From assembly GCA_951640195.1 (NCBI GenBank), contig OX621163.1, positions 2,728,001 through 2,792,000 on the forward strand: a stretch of 64,000 bases of DNA, written 5' to 3'. Below the pieces are notes generated by a model. The model made no database searches and was not told where the DNA came from. It saw nothing but the letters and a program-made list of their open reading frames with translations. Source of the DNA: Porpolomopsis calyptriformis. Taxonomy: Eukaryota; Basidiomycota; Agaricomycetes; Agaricales; Hygrophoraceae. Positions 20,842 to 34,401 of this stretch are shown here, in pieces; the first letter of the stretch is position 1, and every line of letters begins with the position of its first letter. The translations under genes were made by a program, and so were the position numbers.

Positions 20842-23053
20842 TGCTAATGATACTAGTGAATCCAGTTGTGAAAGCCATGAGGAAAGTGAGACTACAATGC
20901 ATCTAAAAAGGATGCTTTCTGATGCTCTTAAGTTAGAATCTCACAAAAAAACAAGGTGAGTAACTTATTCTAATACTTCCAATATAACACATTCACTTTT
21001 TCTGTAGGACGTCTCCACTTGACCCTTTTTTGAAAGTTGCCAAATGGGTTGGCCAAAGCGAGGATCCCTTCATCAATTTCATTCAGGTTTTATATGTCAG
21101 AATTGTTAGGGTCCAGTTATAACCCTGGCATGCAATGTGCAACCATATATATACTAGGTACTGCATACCAAGACGAGCTTGGTATTGTGACGCTTTTGGC
21201 GCAGTGGTGACCACCTTCAATTGTGCCCAGTCATTGTAACAAGAATGGAGACACATGGAACACAAGTCCTTGATGAGCCAATAGACCATGGGTGAGTATC
21301 TATTCTCTCAGTTGATGTTTTAATTTGTTTTTGTCATAGATTCACCCCTGAACAACATCTTTTCTATGAACGTATCTTCAATACCATCCTAACCAAAGTT
21401 CTGTCACTTGAACCTGCCTGTCTGCACATCAAAACCCATCCTGAACTACTGGATGACCTTGCAAAAAGAGTATACCTCATTTCTTTTCCTAGTTCTTGTA
21501 AAATGATGCATTTAATTCTATGCAGATGTCTCAGGCCCTTGGGAGCACAAGATCAGATGATATACACAGTCTATACAATAGTAGTCTAATATATGCTGCC
21601 CTGGCATTAGACAAGAATGCTCTTGACCTGGCTATTGAACCCAGCAGTGATAAGGCAGCATCTAGGGGATTCAAACACCCAATACTAGGATTCCTACTCT
21701 CTCTGGTCAAATATCGTGTGGAGATCAAGGCTGATTTGTTGGGGTGAGTCCTATGCTTTATTCCAGAATATCTTAACTCTCTACAGGACACTAAAGAAGT
21801 TCGATGATGGACAACTACCCATCACTCATAAAGACATACCCTTCTTTCTATATGACAATGTCACTGACAACTTAGAGGTAGGACTATTCTGAGGTCTGTA
21901 TCTTGTCTGTGTGAGAACCCCACCTTACATCTGCACACATATTGCTCACAGTCAATTCTAGGTGTGGCAGCATATTTTTCAAGGGCTGTCTGCAGCCATG
22001 TTATTATCAAAACCTATGAAGGTAAAGTCTGGTCAAGCTAGGCTTAACCACATGGAATGAGTTACCAGCAGGTCTATTACATATGCTGCACTTCAGGTAT
22101 GGTATTGTTTGAATAACCTTAAGCTATCACTACTGATCTGGATTATGTTACAGGCTCGCTGGGCTATTTGCAGCCAGGATGACTGGAGATTTGACAATGG
22201 AAAGTTCAACAAACAACTATTTTTTGAGAACATCATCAAGTTGTTTGAAGTGAATCTGAAGGATGGTTGGTGTGTAGATACACTCAAATGGTGGGACAAG
22301 TAAGTGTCTACTACTACCTTTCTCCTATTGAGTTATATTGGCCCCACAGTACAATCTTTGGGTCAGCTACTATTCAAGAAGAAGCTTCCACTTCAACTGT
22401 TTTGACATCCGACTTTGCGAGTATCCTTGCACATTGCTAGGCTCACACCAATGAGACAGGCAATGACCCTACATCAGAATCTCACCCCTCAGACTCCCAC
22501 TTGTCCCTGAGTGGGGCCAACTCAGGTGAAACTAACCAGGACCTGAGTTGTAACAGATATTACTGTTACAGTGTGTACATTAGGGATGTAGTCCTTATGT
22601 ATTGGTGTTTGTACCAGAGAGCAGTATATAGGCAGTATTTACCCTTATTTAGGTAGTTCTTTTTATATCTTGCCACTGCTCGTACCAGGTTTACACATAT
22701 CCAATAGATATTGGTTGTATCCAGCTGGTTGTGAGCACTGCAAGATCAAGAACTCTTACATGAGTACTGACAAATGGCTGATCGATCCTGCCCTTTTGAC
22801 CTCCTCTACCACTTCCATTTCTACTCAGTTGGTTGCTGGTCCCAGCTGTTGTTTTGTCTCACCCAGTCATTAGCCATTATCCCCCACCCATGCCTCAAGC
22901 ATGAATTCCAGAGCCATTTCCAGCAGCCCACTTTCCGATGCCTTGCATGAAGATCCTGCTCTGTTGCCCCCCCCCCCTGCACCCTCTAAACATCGCCAAC
23001 CCAAACCAAAAGGAACTACCAAGGTGAAGGGCAAGGCATGTCACAAGAATTGA
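20831..23053 (+). pseudogene. DUF6698-like gene, interrupted by solo LTR C
   Basis: Start chosen at ATG 20831 (MPITANDTSESS). Short exons include TSPLDPFLKVAKWVGQSEDP, a LPITHKDIPFFLYDN segment, SITYAALQ, and ARWAICSQDDWRFDNGKFN with LFFENIIKLFEV. This matches the layout of DUF6698 proteins (PLFLYD..., S.A..A..ARFA.S...W...D...FY..I..L), abundant in Agaricomycetes and of unknown function. It is head-to-head with the displaced Plavaka first exon. A TAG occurs near 22,438 and a 212-bp solo LTR interrupts the 3' part. A basic tail ends at 23051..23053. Family call is by pattern only. Confidence 0.6.
22549..22760 (+). repeat. Solo LTR C (212 bp) with TGAGT target duplication
   Basis: TGTAACAG...CTCTTACA flanked by TGAGT at 22544..22548 and 22761..22765. 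Nearly identical to 11392..11603. No internal region remains. Inserted in the 3' part of the DUF6698-like gene. Confidence 0.95.
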
Positions 23054-23681
23054 GTGATTGAGCAACTTGTTTTTTTTTCCCGCATTTTTTACTGCTCTGA
23101 CTTTGCATCGATCCTCAGTTGTTATCATTTTGCTTATGCATCTGCCTCTCTCACATCTGTATCTTGATCACTTTTGGCTGTTCTCACATGACATTGCACT
23201 TCTGTATCAATCACTCCCTCGTTTCATTGATTGCACCATTTTCTTGTCTCACGCTTTGGACTTTGCATTTGTCAAGTATTCATTAGACATCCAGAGCAAT
23301 AATAACTTGTTGTACAATGCAAGGAATGATGTAAACTAAATGAATTGACAATACCTTGTATTGTAAGACAGTCTCATAATGAGTGAAAATACCCTGTTCT
23401 CGCAAATAGGCCAGGTTAGCCGAACATGACCTAAAAAAGATGTTGGTTTTTGACATTACCAGGTAGGGGTCTTCCAGGCAGTCCAGACGAACAATACCTG
23501 ACAAGGTCTGGCCAGGTAAACTTTCCAGACTTTTGCTGATGTAGTCTCAAAAAAAGAATTGATTGCATTCAGTAGTTACACACTCATTCTCAACCTCACG
23601 AAACTCTGTCGCAATCTTGAGGGTACGAGATTGGGATTTGGCGACAGAGTTGTCACGCAGCAATTGTGTACCGAACGCACT
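23054..23681. other. Boundary between repeat region and gene-rich region
   Basis: No gene recognised. T-rich stretches, no terminal repeats or target duplications found. It contains the probable 3' UTR of the nucleolar protein gene on the minus strand. Confidence 0.5.
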
Positions 23682-25215
23682 CTAATCAAACGTAGTCTTC
23701 CTGCCCTCGAATGCGGCAATGTTTCCAGCACGAACCCCTCCTCGGCCACCTCGTCCACCGAAGCTTCCGCGCCCACGACCCCCGCGACCTCGATCAGCAG
23801 ATCCACGACCACGACGACCATCACCAAAGCCAGCACGACCACCGCCCTATAAGTTTTTAATATTGAGGTCTCATAATCATTGATGCAACAACATACCCGT
23901 CCCCCACGATTGCCAAATCCACCACGTCCACTCTCTCTAGGTTGGGAGAAGTCGAGCCGTATTAACCGCCCGTCTATGTCCAATCCTTGAGCTTCTCCGT
24001 ACGCCTTCTTGGCACCCCCAATGTCATCGAACTCGATATACCCAAAACCCTTCAACCGACCAGTTTCCCGGTCTGTTGGGAGTCGGACATTCTTGATTTG
24101 GCCATATTCACCAAAAACCTCCCAGAGCGAATCCTCAGCGGTGTTGAAGCTGAGGTTCCCGACAAAGAGAGTACTGGAAGGAGGGCTGGCATCGTCCCCA
24201 AAGGCTTTGGCCCGATTTTCGCGGACCTGGGCCTTGTCTGCGGGCTGGCTCTTGTCAATGTTGACGGCCCGACCATCAATTTGTTTCCCATTCAAACCAA
24301 GAGCGGCCTGGACAGCGGCGGCAGTAGCGAAGTGAACGTGACCAAACCCACGAGATTTGCCCGTATGACGGTCCACCTGAACAGTCGCAGACACGACCTT
24401 CCCACACCCAGCGAACTCCCTCGCTAGCCAATCGTCGTCTACATTCCAAGACAACCTGCCAACAAAAATGCTCTTTGTCTGCTCCTCAGGAGTATCAGAG
24501 GGTTTGGCATTGCCATTGGCTATTTTCACCTTTTTGGGGGACGCGAGGGATATGTCATCGGCTTTGCGTTTTTTGGGAGCTTTTGAAAAATGTCCTTAGT
24601 GTAAAAAACCATCGTAAGATCAATCACCACAATGACTCACGTTGGTTGGTGCTCAGAGGAGATCTGTGTACTTCCTCGTCGCCGTCGTCAGAGTCGCTTT
24701 CGGAAGAAGCAGACTGCTCGTCACGATCACTGGCAGAGCTGTCCTTTTCCGATGCCGAAGAGGTGGACTGTTCGTCACCGTCACTAGCAGAGTTACCCTC
24801 TTCCGATGCGGAAGAGGACATAGGCAGCTTGGCTATTAACGGAATAAGAGACAAGGGAAAATGTGCGCAAAACAGTTGACTACGAACATTTATCCACAGC
24901 GGAGCGGTTGGCCTTGGGCGGAACAACCTTTTTGTCGTCATCTGAACACTCTGAAGAGTCGTCTTCAGATGATGTGGTGGAGGGTTGCTTTTTTGATGAA
25001 GACTTTTTTGCAGGAGAAGTTTTTGAGCGGGAGACAGCCTTTCCGGAAGAAATGGGCATCCGAGAGACTGGCTTCACTGAGACTGGCTTCAGTGATGGTT
25101 GAGATTCATCAGAGCTATCGTTGGAAGAGCTTTCTTCAGCGAGTTCGATTTTTGCGTACTTCGAATTAACTCCCATCAGAGTGCAGGAATTGGTTTTTTT
25201 TTTTTTTGGGTGCAT
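23682..25215 (-). CDS. Nucleolin/NSR1-gar2-like nucleolar RNA-binding protein
   Basis: Exons 25215..24888, 24832..24641, 24594..23897 and 23846..23682 give a 460-residue frame. The N-terminus is lysine-rich and then strongly acidic with serine blocks (SSSNDSSDES, SASEKDSSAS). Two RRM domains follow (RNP motifs IFVGRLSWNV / SRGFGHVHF and LFVGNLSFNT / LKGFGYIEF), and then an RGG box of Gly/Arg repeats. This is the nucleolin/NSR1 architecture, acting in pre-rRNA processing in the nucleolus. The start is uncertain: MHPKKKK follows an A-run, and the second Met (25173, MGVNSKYAKIELAEESSS) could be the real start. Introns 46-55 nt. Confidence 0.9.
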
Positions 25216-25329
25216 TTATAATACACAGATGCACGTGACATATATTACATAATATATTTTGCGGTATTTCGAGTCATGTCACTGTTGGTCTAGTAGCTGT
25301 GTCTAGTGTCGTCGACCAAGCTTAAAAGT

Positions 25330-27086
25330 TTATAGAGTAACTATGCGCCACTTTGCCTCCCGAATATCTGCCCAAGTGTATTCTTCCTCTTCGATGTCTT
25401 CGTTCCGTCCTGATAGTCCACCAAAGGATAACAGTGCTCCCCAGAACGGCCTGACAACAGCATTTTGACCACTACATCTGACTACACGGGCGAGGGAAAG
25501 CAACATCTCCGGTGTGAGAGTAGCTGGACTGACGGCCAACCCCTGTGCATCAAACGATAGTCATTAGGATAGTGGAAACGGATTATGATAGGGCACAATG
25601 AGTACCTTCCAGCCTACAACTATTCCCGGACTCAACTGTGATATTTCGGCGATTTCGATGAAAGAAGCCCAACCTTCCTCAGCACGAGTAATATCTAACG
25701 GCTGGTTGGTGTCGCTCCAGTTATCAACTGTGAATGGGTCTCCTCTTCCGCCTGTTCATTTCTGGTTTCCCGTCATGGGTAGACTCACCTTTGGCAATGT
25801 CCCCATCAAAGTATTCATCCTCCTCACCACGAGCTAATACTTCCCGTTGATAATTGCGTTTTTGTTTCCTCAAAGTTATCCTCTCTTCCACATCGACTGC
25901 CGTGACAAACATGTTCAGTGGTAGGTCACCTCTATCTTGCCTCTCCGAGGGAACGATCAGGCGGGGTAGCGTGTCATTACAAGCTCGAACCACCCCCAAG
26001 GCAGAGTCCATATCATTCGCGTTTGGTATTGAGGATGCACAGAACTCGGTCACAGGATTCTCGTTTTCAGCGGAGAAGACGATTTTCTGGGGGAACACCT
26101 GGGCCATTGAGTTCTTAAATCCTTTCTTTTTATTTTTGTTGCGGAGGGAAGACATGGATACTCTGATTTCAGAAATCAGATTTGAAGCTGTCGCCGGACA
26201 AGCATTCAGATCAGCCGGGCGCTTGCAGCCGAGAGGCTCAGCATTGATACTGGAAATCCCGGAAGGTGGAATGCTCTCCTGTTGGTCACATTTCTCATGC
26301 CACTTCCTTAATCGTCGGCGCAAATTCCGCTTCTGAGTCGCAGGCTTTCCGCACCCTGGTGGGATAGGGGACGCGCTGTAAGGACAACACTTATTCTCAG
26401 CTCACGCAAGGGGAAGAGATGAGAATGGGCAGTGGGCTTACGAAAGTATGCTTGCTGGCTTCAATTTGTCATCAACCGTCGCTGGTACCTCGTTCGCGGA
26501 CAAGCCAACTGCCGAGATGGACCCGGAGGAAGAGGAGGACGAAGAGACAGAGACAGAGGAAGACGATTGTACGGAAGAGGTCCTAGTAGAGGAGCTTTCT
26601 TCCGAAGAGTCGTGTTCAGAGCCCACACATGACACTGATTCAATTGAACGCTTGCGCTTCAAGGATTGGTCAGAACGTCGGACGAAACTCTCTTGAGCCA
26701 TGAAACTTGTCTGCCTGGGAGACTTTTCCCGCCGAGGATTAGAAACTGCCGATCAAGTTGTATGATAAATGTCTCGCGAGACCACGATGCCAGAGAATTA
26801 GCCTACCTTCATGGGCTCCCGACTTAATTGGAATTGGGATGGATGACAGTTTGACGCAAATTAAATCTCCATCCCTTACCACATCGATATTGCATTCATT
26901 TAAGAGCTCAAAATCGTCGAGAAACAGTTTGACGTGGGAGCCTTGGATATCGGCAGTCTTGAGGGCCTGCATACAACAGACCGCATTCTTCAAATCGGTC
27001 ACAGTAGCCGAGTGATCCAGCGAGTTGGTGGAGAACCAGGCTTTCAGATCTGGCAAAGGAGGGACAGTCAAGAGGCGAACACGCAT
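25330..27086 (-). CDS. Coilin-like nuclear body protein
   Basis: Exons 27086..26807, 26745..26442, 26375..25789, 25727..25606 and 25542..25330 give 501 residues. The N-terminal domain (MRVRLLTVPPLPDLKAWFS..., ATVTDLKNAVC, LFLDDFELLNE, VVRDGDLI) matches the ubiquitin-like coilin N-terminus that mediates self-association in Cajal bodies. The middle is serine-rich and basic with RNLRRRLRKWHEK. The C-terminal 130 residues (DNWSDTNQPLDIT, PGIVVGWKGLAVSPATLTPE) fit the degenerate Tudor-like coilin C-domain. The ATG at 27086 was chosen because MRVRL starts the conserved domain. Fungal coilins are poorly conserved, so the call rests on domain layout. Confidence 0.75.
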
Positions 27087-27248
27087 GGTGACTGCAGAAA
27101 TATTCTCACGGTATGCCAGCAATGCAGATCTGCTAATCATCTTTCTTTCGTGGAGTCTAGCACCACCTCCTTCTCAACTCTAGATTCAGTCTCCCAACGC
27201 TTGCGACCTTAATTCTTATTCCAAGCGTTTACCTTTGATCCAGCAAAC

Positions 27249-29867
27249 ATGGCCAATTACCACTACGACGAAGCAGGCAATATGGCCGCCTATTTTCTAA
27301 TAACATTTTTGGCTCTTGTATTGACACCATTCACATTGTCATTCTCTCCTCTGTCGAGTGTGCATGCTCTTCTTCCTCCTTTTCACCTACTGATCTTGTT
27401 TTCGTAGCAAAAAACACGCCGCCAGGTTGCCAATGCCAACCATGCCTTAACCAACGGAAGCGAGTCGACCAACGGGAAGGTGGCTCACTGCTGAACCCAA
27501 AGCTTCGCAAAAAGTTCGCAATGTCGTATTGATCATATTGGTTTCCATCAACCTAGGTATATGTTTTAGGATCATCTTCCTGATAACAGGCTGGGGTTTA
27601 TTTGCCTACCTTTGTTTCCGAGTCGCTGGTGCGAAAATTGAAAACAAGGTCTACGACCCTTTTGAGATCCTTGGACTCCGAAGTGTAAGTCTTGTCGAAC
27701 TCTGCCATACCTCCTCTTCTTCTCTTTTGGCATGTTTATTTTCGTGCCAGAAAGCAACTCTCGGATATTATAAGTTGTCATCACCAATAAATCTACTGAT
27801 GTCTTCTAATGCATTGGATGGCAGGGAACAACGGAGAAAGAAATAAAGTCACACTTCAAGAAGCTATCACGTTTGTAGTACGTGTGCTTCTTGCCAGTAT
27901 GTTTGTTGCGTAATTTGGAAACCTTCAAACAGTCATCCAGACAAAGTTCGGCTGTCCGCAAATGTCACAATCGAATGGGTTGAAAACCGCTTCATAGAAA
28001 TCACAAAGGCCTATAAATCGTATGCTTTTTTGGCCTTCTCTTTATTTTTTCTTAGCCTTTTTGTTTTTCCTTTCCCTTCAGACTTACCGATGAGACTATC
28101 CGAAAGAACTGGGAGCTTTACGGCCATCCAGATGGCCGTCAAGAAGTATCGATGGGCATCGCGATTCCTCACTGGATCATTGAAGGCAAAAACAACATCT
28201 GGGTCCTTGGAGCATACGCATTGATATTCGGTGGGGCTTTACCGCTCATAGTGGTATGTCTCTCTACTCCATGCCCACCTACCTTGACCCATCACATTAT
28301 CATTAGGGCCATTGGTGGTTCGGTAGTAGGCAAAAGACTAAAGATGGCGTGAATGCACGATCTGCCGCTGCTTTTTTCAAGTCTCTCAAAGAAGGATCCG
28401 GGATGAATGAAGTCGTTGGGACCCTGGGCAAAGCGTTCAGATGGGAGTCACCCAAGCCAACGAAAGCTGCTATAACCGAGGTGAATAAGATTGAAGCGAC
28501 GATTGAACAAAATCTGGGGGGAAAGTGGCGGGAGATTAAAAAGCAAAGTGGCTCTGGGGATCACGATGATCTCGGCAGCACTCGAAGAGCGCTCGTACTT
28601 TTATATGCCCACCTTTTGCGGATACATATACCAAATTCTTCTTTGAAAAAAGGTTCGTCGGTCTACTGCATTGATGACTTTGGTTTAACGGACACTGTGA
28701 CTAGAGCAAATTCAACTCTTGCTACAAACCCCCTGCCTACTAAACTCCTTGCTTGCTGTATCTATATCACGCAACTGGCTTACGCCGACACTTGCGGTAA
28801 TGCGACTACATGCATACCTCGTACAAGCATTATCGCCAGGGGAGGATAGGCTTAGATTCGCCCAATTGCCTCATATACAAAGCGAGGAGCTGAAGAAACT
28901 CGGTGGAAATGTGACTATTCTGGAAGAATTTGTACGTTTCCTAGAGGAGAATGGTGATAGCCGGATTGCAGATGTGAAAAAAGCTATTCAAACGTGGGGG
29001 AGACTTGATCTTGTTGATGCTGCTTTCCAAGGTGCACTTACCTCATCTGTCTTGGAAGTAGCCGTCTAACGCTACAGTAGTCATTGGCGAACGCCTAGTT
29101 ACGCCATCATCGATTGTTTTCTTTGTTGTCAAACTGCGACTCTCCCCACCGACAGACCATTCAGCTACAGAGACGACGTCGACAGAAGACGATTCAAAGG
29201 AAATGAATAGGAAAATCAAATTTAATGAAGACAAAGACGCCGAATTTCTGACGAGTCGGAAGGATACTGAAGATCTGCCTGAGAGCGCCGATAGTGGCTG
29301 GGCTCACGCACCTTATTGGCCTGGGGTATGCTTAAAGAATGCAGAAAATAATCAGTTTTGCTCACATTCCCACTCGATCTCCCAGAACCGTAAACCTGCC
29401 TGGTGGCTTGTTCTTGCCGATGACAAAACAAAGAGGGTCGTGGTGCCTCCAATGAAAATCACAGATATCCCATTCTCCAGGCCGAACAATGAGAGAAATT
29501 TCCGTTCATACAAGATGCAGTTCCAAGCTCCACAGAGTACCGGTCTTTTCACATGGAAAGTCTATTTGATCAGCGACACGTTTATTGGCGAGGAGGTGAC
29601 TAGGGACATTACGGTACGACGATAGACCGTGTTTTTATTTAGCGCTTAACATTTTTTTCACAGCTCAAAATTGATGATCCCTCAGTACTTGGTGCAGACG
29701 AAGAAGGTGTTGAGGATGAGATTTCTGATCCGGACGAAGACAGCTTAGCGGGGCAGATGGCACTTATGAAAGGCGCAGCTGTGAAGAAGGTGGACGATGA
29801 GGAGAGCGATGAAGAAAGCTCCACTGATGACAACAAGGAAAGCGATAGCGACAGCGACAGCGATTGA
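27249..29867 (+). CDS. SEC63: SEC63, ER translocon J-protein
   Basis: Eleven exons (27249..27357, 27408..27513, 27570..27684, 27825..27877, 27933..28019, 28082..28253, 28307..28652, 28705..29031, 29078..29325, 29386..29613, 29664..29867) give 664 residues. N-terminus MANYHYDEAGNMAAYF with a membrane segment, then a cysteine-containing lumen-facing linker (CQCQPC) and a second membrane segment. The J domain (DPFEILGLRSGTTEKEI..., with the HPD tripeptide created across an exon junction) sits before a third membrane segment (WVLGAYALIFGGALP). A Brl/Sec63 domain follows, and the tail is acidic (ESDSDSDSD). It recruits BiP/Kar2 to the Sec61 channel for post-translational import. Confidence 0.96.
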
Positions 29868-30017
29868 GCAATTAAGTATACAAGTATACCATCTGCTTTG
29901 GGTAATCAAATTTAGAGTTTCCGAAATAAGCAGCTTTGCTTCCGGTTTAGCCCGCTCAGCGCTACTCTCTCTAACCCTCCCATTTTTTGGCACCCTTGGC
30001 GGTGTCCACCACCGACG

Positions 30018-33000
30018 ATGATACCAAAAGTTGCAACGCAGATTCTTCACCATACTTCTCGTGCCGCTGCAGTTGCACATAACCAGACTACACACACCAT
30101 TAGAAATGTCCTACAGATTCAGTCTTCTTCCGGCAACGCATCCTCTTCATCTCTGCCTGGACGCAGTGGTGCAGGACCCAACTCCCACTGGGGGAGCAAT
30201 GGCGCTGGACCCGGAGGTTCGAAATATAATCCTGGCACTCGATTTCAGAATGGCTACAATGTATGTGTCCTTTCATTCTTCCCCTGCGTGTGTTTCGGTT
30301 GCTCTGCCGCATCCATGAGCCTCCTTTCCATCTGTATTCGCTGAACCGTGTGCTTTTGTGCCCGTTTTTAGGGTCCCGGCCGTGCCATCACCCAGGTCAA
30401 CACGGCAACCTCCCACGACGCCTCCGGTGAAACCGACGATAATGAAGAACTGGCATTGAAGCGCTTATCTTTTCAAGCTAAAAGGACACGCCCACGGAGC
30501 CATAGCTTGTCTCTTGGTCACATACCTCAACAAGCCCGAGGAGACAAGCTTGCTGTGCTGGAAACTGTTCAGTTGCACGCTCGGTCCCGACACGCATTTG
30601 CGCAACCATCTTCTAAGGACAATCTTGCGATCCCAGTTTCCGCAAATGCTCTTCTTTTCCCCTCGCTTTCTACTTCATATCCCCCATCCCTGGCTCGTCA
30701 CAACTCGACATCGGTTTCTCCGGTTCTTGGGGTAATCGATGCGCTACCTTGCTCTCCGCTAGTTCGCTCAAGTTCACCTCATTCCTTCCCTCCGATGGAT
30801 CCCACTTCTCCTCAGTCGGCAATCCCTCCCAAAGTACCGCCAGAAAATCCAGGATCTCAGCCGTCCGCCCTTGAGGCTCTTGAATCAGCGCGAAACAGCG
30901 GTGACCCCACCAAGGTGCTCGCCGAGGTTCTCCGTATGCGTAATAGCTCCGTTAACCCCTCGGTCCGCGAGTTCAACATGGCTATCGATGCCCTGTGTGA
31001 GACGCGCCGGCGCGGAGAACCACTGACTCCCATTCTCGAGACATACAACGACATGCTGAATCACAATCTGTTACCCAACCTCAAGACGTACTTTCAGCTG
31101 ATTCAAGTCCTTACTGAACGTGATCAAGAGGTCCACAAACTCATATCTGGTCTGGAAAATCGTCGGAAAAGACGTGAATTTCTCGGAAAGATTGAATCAG
31201 CGGCTCATGCTGGAGATCACAAACAGATCGCTCAACTGCAATCCGAGAACAATTTCTCTCTCGCCATGTCGCTTTTTGAGGCAGTCATCGCCATTGGTGG
31301 CAATGCCAAACTCCCGCTCACAACTTATCAAAATTTACTTTGTTCATGTAGCTATCATTCCAACGTTGACGCCGCCATCCATGTCTTTGCTCAGTTAGAA
31401 ACGAGGGGAAATCTTCTCCCAAACGCGGCTGTTTATGCGCACCTCATTTCCCTCTACACAAACGTCCGGGATCTGCAAGGCGCGCAGGAAGTGTTCACGG
31501 CGTTCAGAGAGGCCTCTAAATCGGAACAAATCGAGGGGGACCTTCCATCAAAATCAGACAAATCGAGCGGGGCCTCCACGGGTTCCCGACAAGCAACTCT
31601 GGCTCATAGCGGCCGGCTCGTTGTCTGGAACAAGATGATCAAAGCCTACTTTCGCTGCGGGCAACCAGCTGGTGCCTTGGGATTGTTGGAGCAAATGATG
31701 GATACCAAGACAGACGAAAGGCTTAGCCCAGTTGACATTCCACTCCCAGCTTCCTCCACTTTTTCCGAAATCATTGCGGGCTTCTGCCAGTCAGGAGATG
31801 TGCAGACTGCACTTGTGTGGTTCAATCAGCTCCTCCAACAACAGCAGCCTGGCCGTCATCCATACCAGTCCTCTACGGTACCTCCCCGACCCGATCAGAC
31901 CGCTTGGATGGTGATGCTCGACACTCTCGCTACAGCAGGCATGGTGGAGGACCTTAATCGGCTTTTCGCTTCTCTTCTTGAGAACGCTTCTCGTGATGAA
32001 TTGGAAGTGCGCGCGGCGGACCGTATACTGGTGTTCTATGCGAATATGAAACACCTTGACTCCAATCTCAATGACCGCGAGTCGATGAAGAAACTCGACT
32101 TTATGGCGAACCACGTCTTGCTGATTCAATCCAATCCTCACTCACTGTTCGACTTCGAGTTACACACTATGACAAGAACTCTGATCCAACACTACTTCAA
32201 ACGGCAGGCCCCTGATAAGGCACTGACAACTATTGGAAAATACGTAGACCTTGAGACCGCCATAATTCGGGAAGGAGAGTCGATTGGTCGAATACCATCA
32301 ATCCGACTTCAGAAGAGAATGACGGGCGTTCGAGACACCGTCATCGAGACCTCTTCGCATCTATTTACCCAAGTCGAAAATCTTCCTTTCGAAAATGCGT
32401 TGACCATCATGCGCATCTCGGACAGGGTAGGGCTGTTGCCCTCTCGTTCCATCTCACTATACTACCTTCGAGCTTACATCTCGGCGAGAGAATGTGGGGA
32501 TGTTCGTGACCTTGAGTTGCGAGATTGGGAGCTCCTGGCATACAGTGCTGCTGCACTTGAACTTCCCCCAGCAAAGGACGATGTCTCGGCGGCACTCAAA
32601 GCCGTAGACTGTCGCACTACATCCATTTTAGAAGACATGGCGAAAGACGGTGTTGATTTAACAACCATTCATGCCACCGTACGAAGGATTGCCAAGGCCC
32701 TCTCTCTGCGCTACAACATCAATGAGTTGCAGGCCATCTTCGCAAAACTCGGTCCAGACTACGAGCGTGTTCTGAACGATCCTAACAGCGACCAACAGGC
32801 ATCCCCCAACCCTTTGAAGAGTTCTAACCTGATTTCAGAGAATGGCGTGTCGAACTCCGAAATTCAATGTTCAAAACCGATTCATATCGATGTTTACCAT
32901 AGCCGGTTCATTGACGAATTTTATCCCACGAATCCCAACGTTTCGCCTCTGACTGCATATGCCCGTTTTGAAGCCGGGTTAGATAACAACGTGTACCCCG

Positions 33001-34401
33001 TGCCCGCCACTATTGGTCGTCTCATTGGCGCCCTCGGCCGTCTGGGAGAAGTTGAGAAGGTTCGCAAACTTTATGGAGAGGCGCAACTTGTCTTAGCTGC
33101 TCTGGAACACGATAAAAAATGGCAATCTCAAGCCTGGTTTCACATTGAGGACCAGATGATTGTCGCATACGCCCATATGGGGGATTTGGAGTCCGCACAT
33201 ATCCATCGCGCCAGGATTCTAGACCATGGGGGGGCTCCCACAGCTGATTCGTACGGTGCACTCATAGAATGTGTAAAGGACACTACGGACGATACCTCGA
33301 ACGCATTGGCGCTTTTCCAGGAGTCTCAAATGCACAACGTACCCCCGAATATCTATCTTTTCAACAACGTAATCTCGAAGTTGGCCAAGGCGAGGAAAGC
33401 GGACTTTGCGCTTGAATTATTTCAACAAATGAAGGCCAGTCGCATCCAACCCTCCTCGATCACATACGGTGCGGTAATCGCCGCCTGTGCGCGCGTTGGC
33501 GACAGCTATTCTGCTGAGCTTCTCTTCACGGAGATGACAATGCAACGTAATTTCAAGCCACGCGTCCCTCCGTTCAATACCATGATGCAACTATATGCTC
33601 ACATAAAACCTAATCGCGAGAGGGTATTGTATTACTATAATGCTCTCCTGAAAGCAAATGTTCGTCCCACCGCTCACACTTACAAGGTTCGTGAAACTTG
33701 CAAACTAACGGCATGAACCTTTCTTATTAACCCTCATTTTTGCTGCAGCTTCTTATTGATGCATATGGCACAATCGAACCTGTTGATGTCGAATCCATGG
33801 AAATCGTCTTCCGAGATCTTCACAACGATCCACGAGTCCAAATTCAAGGAAGCCATTGGGCAGCCATGATCAACGCATGGGGAGGGGCGAAGAAAGATCT
33901 GAATAAAGCCATATCCATATTTGAATCGATTTCAACGCATCCCAGTACCCAACGATCTTTGGCCATTTTACCCGACGCAGTCACTTTTGAAGCTCTCATT
34001 AACGTCTTTGTTGCCCATCGTCGAACCGACCTAATACCTCAGTATATTGAACGGCTGGAATCAATGGGCGTACATATGACGGCATACATTGCAAACTGCC
34101 TGATTAGAGGCTATGCGGCTGTTGGCGACCTGGAGCAAGCTCGGCTCGTCTTTGATTCTTTGTTGGATCCTCCAGAAGGTGTAGCGGCCCCAAACAATCA
34201 TGCCCCTCACGAGCCTTCGTCCTCGTCTGTCCCTGTCACAGAACCTGTCTATCGCGAGGTAAGCAGTTCGATCTACTTCTTCGTTGCCCATTATCGATCT
34301 ATTACTAGCCGTCAACATGGGAAGTGATGATACGAGCAGAACTTGGCAACGGGCACCGTGAACGTGCTGTCGAGTTATTGGGGAGGTTACAGGCTAGGTG
34401 A
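30018..34401 (+). CDS. Large PPR protein, probably mitochondrial
   Basis: Exons 30018..30260, 30372..33686, 33749..34258 and 34309..34401 give 1386 residues. The start MIPKVATQILHHTSRAAAVAHNQ is rich in basic and small residues, as in mitochondrial presequences. Pentatricopeptide-like helical repeats are seen throughout (for example YNDMLNHNLLPNLKTYFQLI, FNNVISKLAKARKADFALELF, TYGAVIAACARVGDSYSAELLF). PPR proteins bind organelle RNA; the exact target is unknown. The gene ends at an in-frame TGA (34399..34401), but the same frame stays open and coding-like for 48 more codons to TAA at 34546..34548. Confidence 0.85.

Noticed and set aside
23559..24435. Plus-strand frames over the NSR1-like gene
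   Set aside because: They lie antisense to clear RRM and RGG domains.
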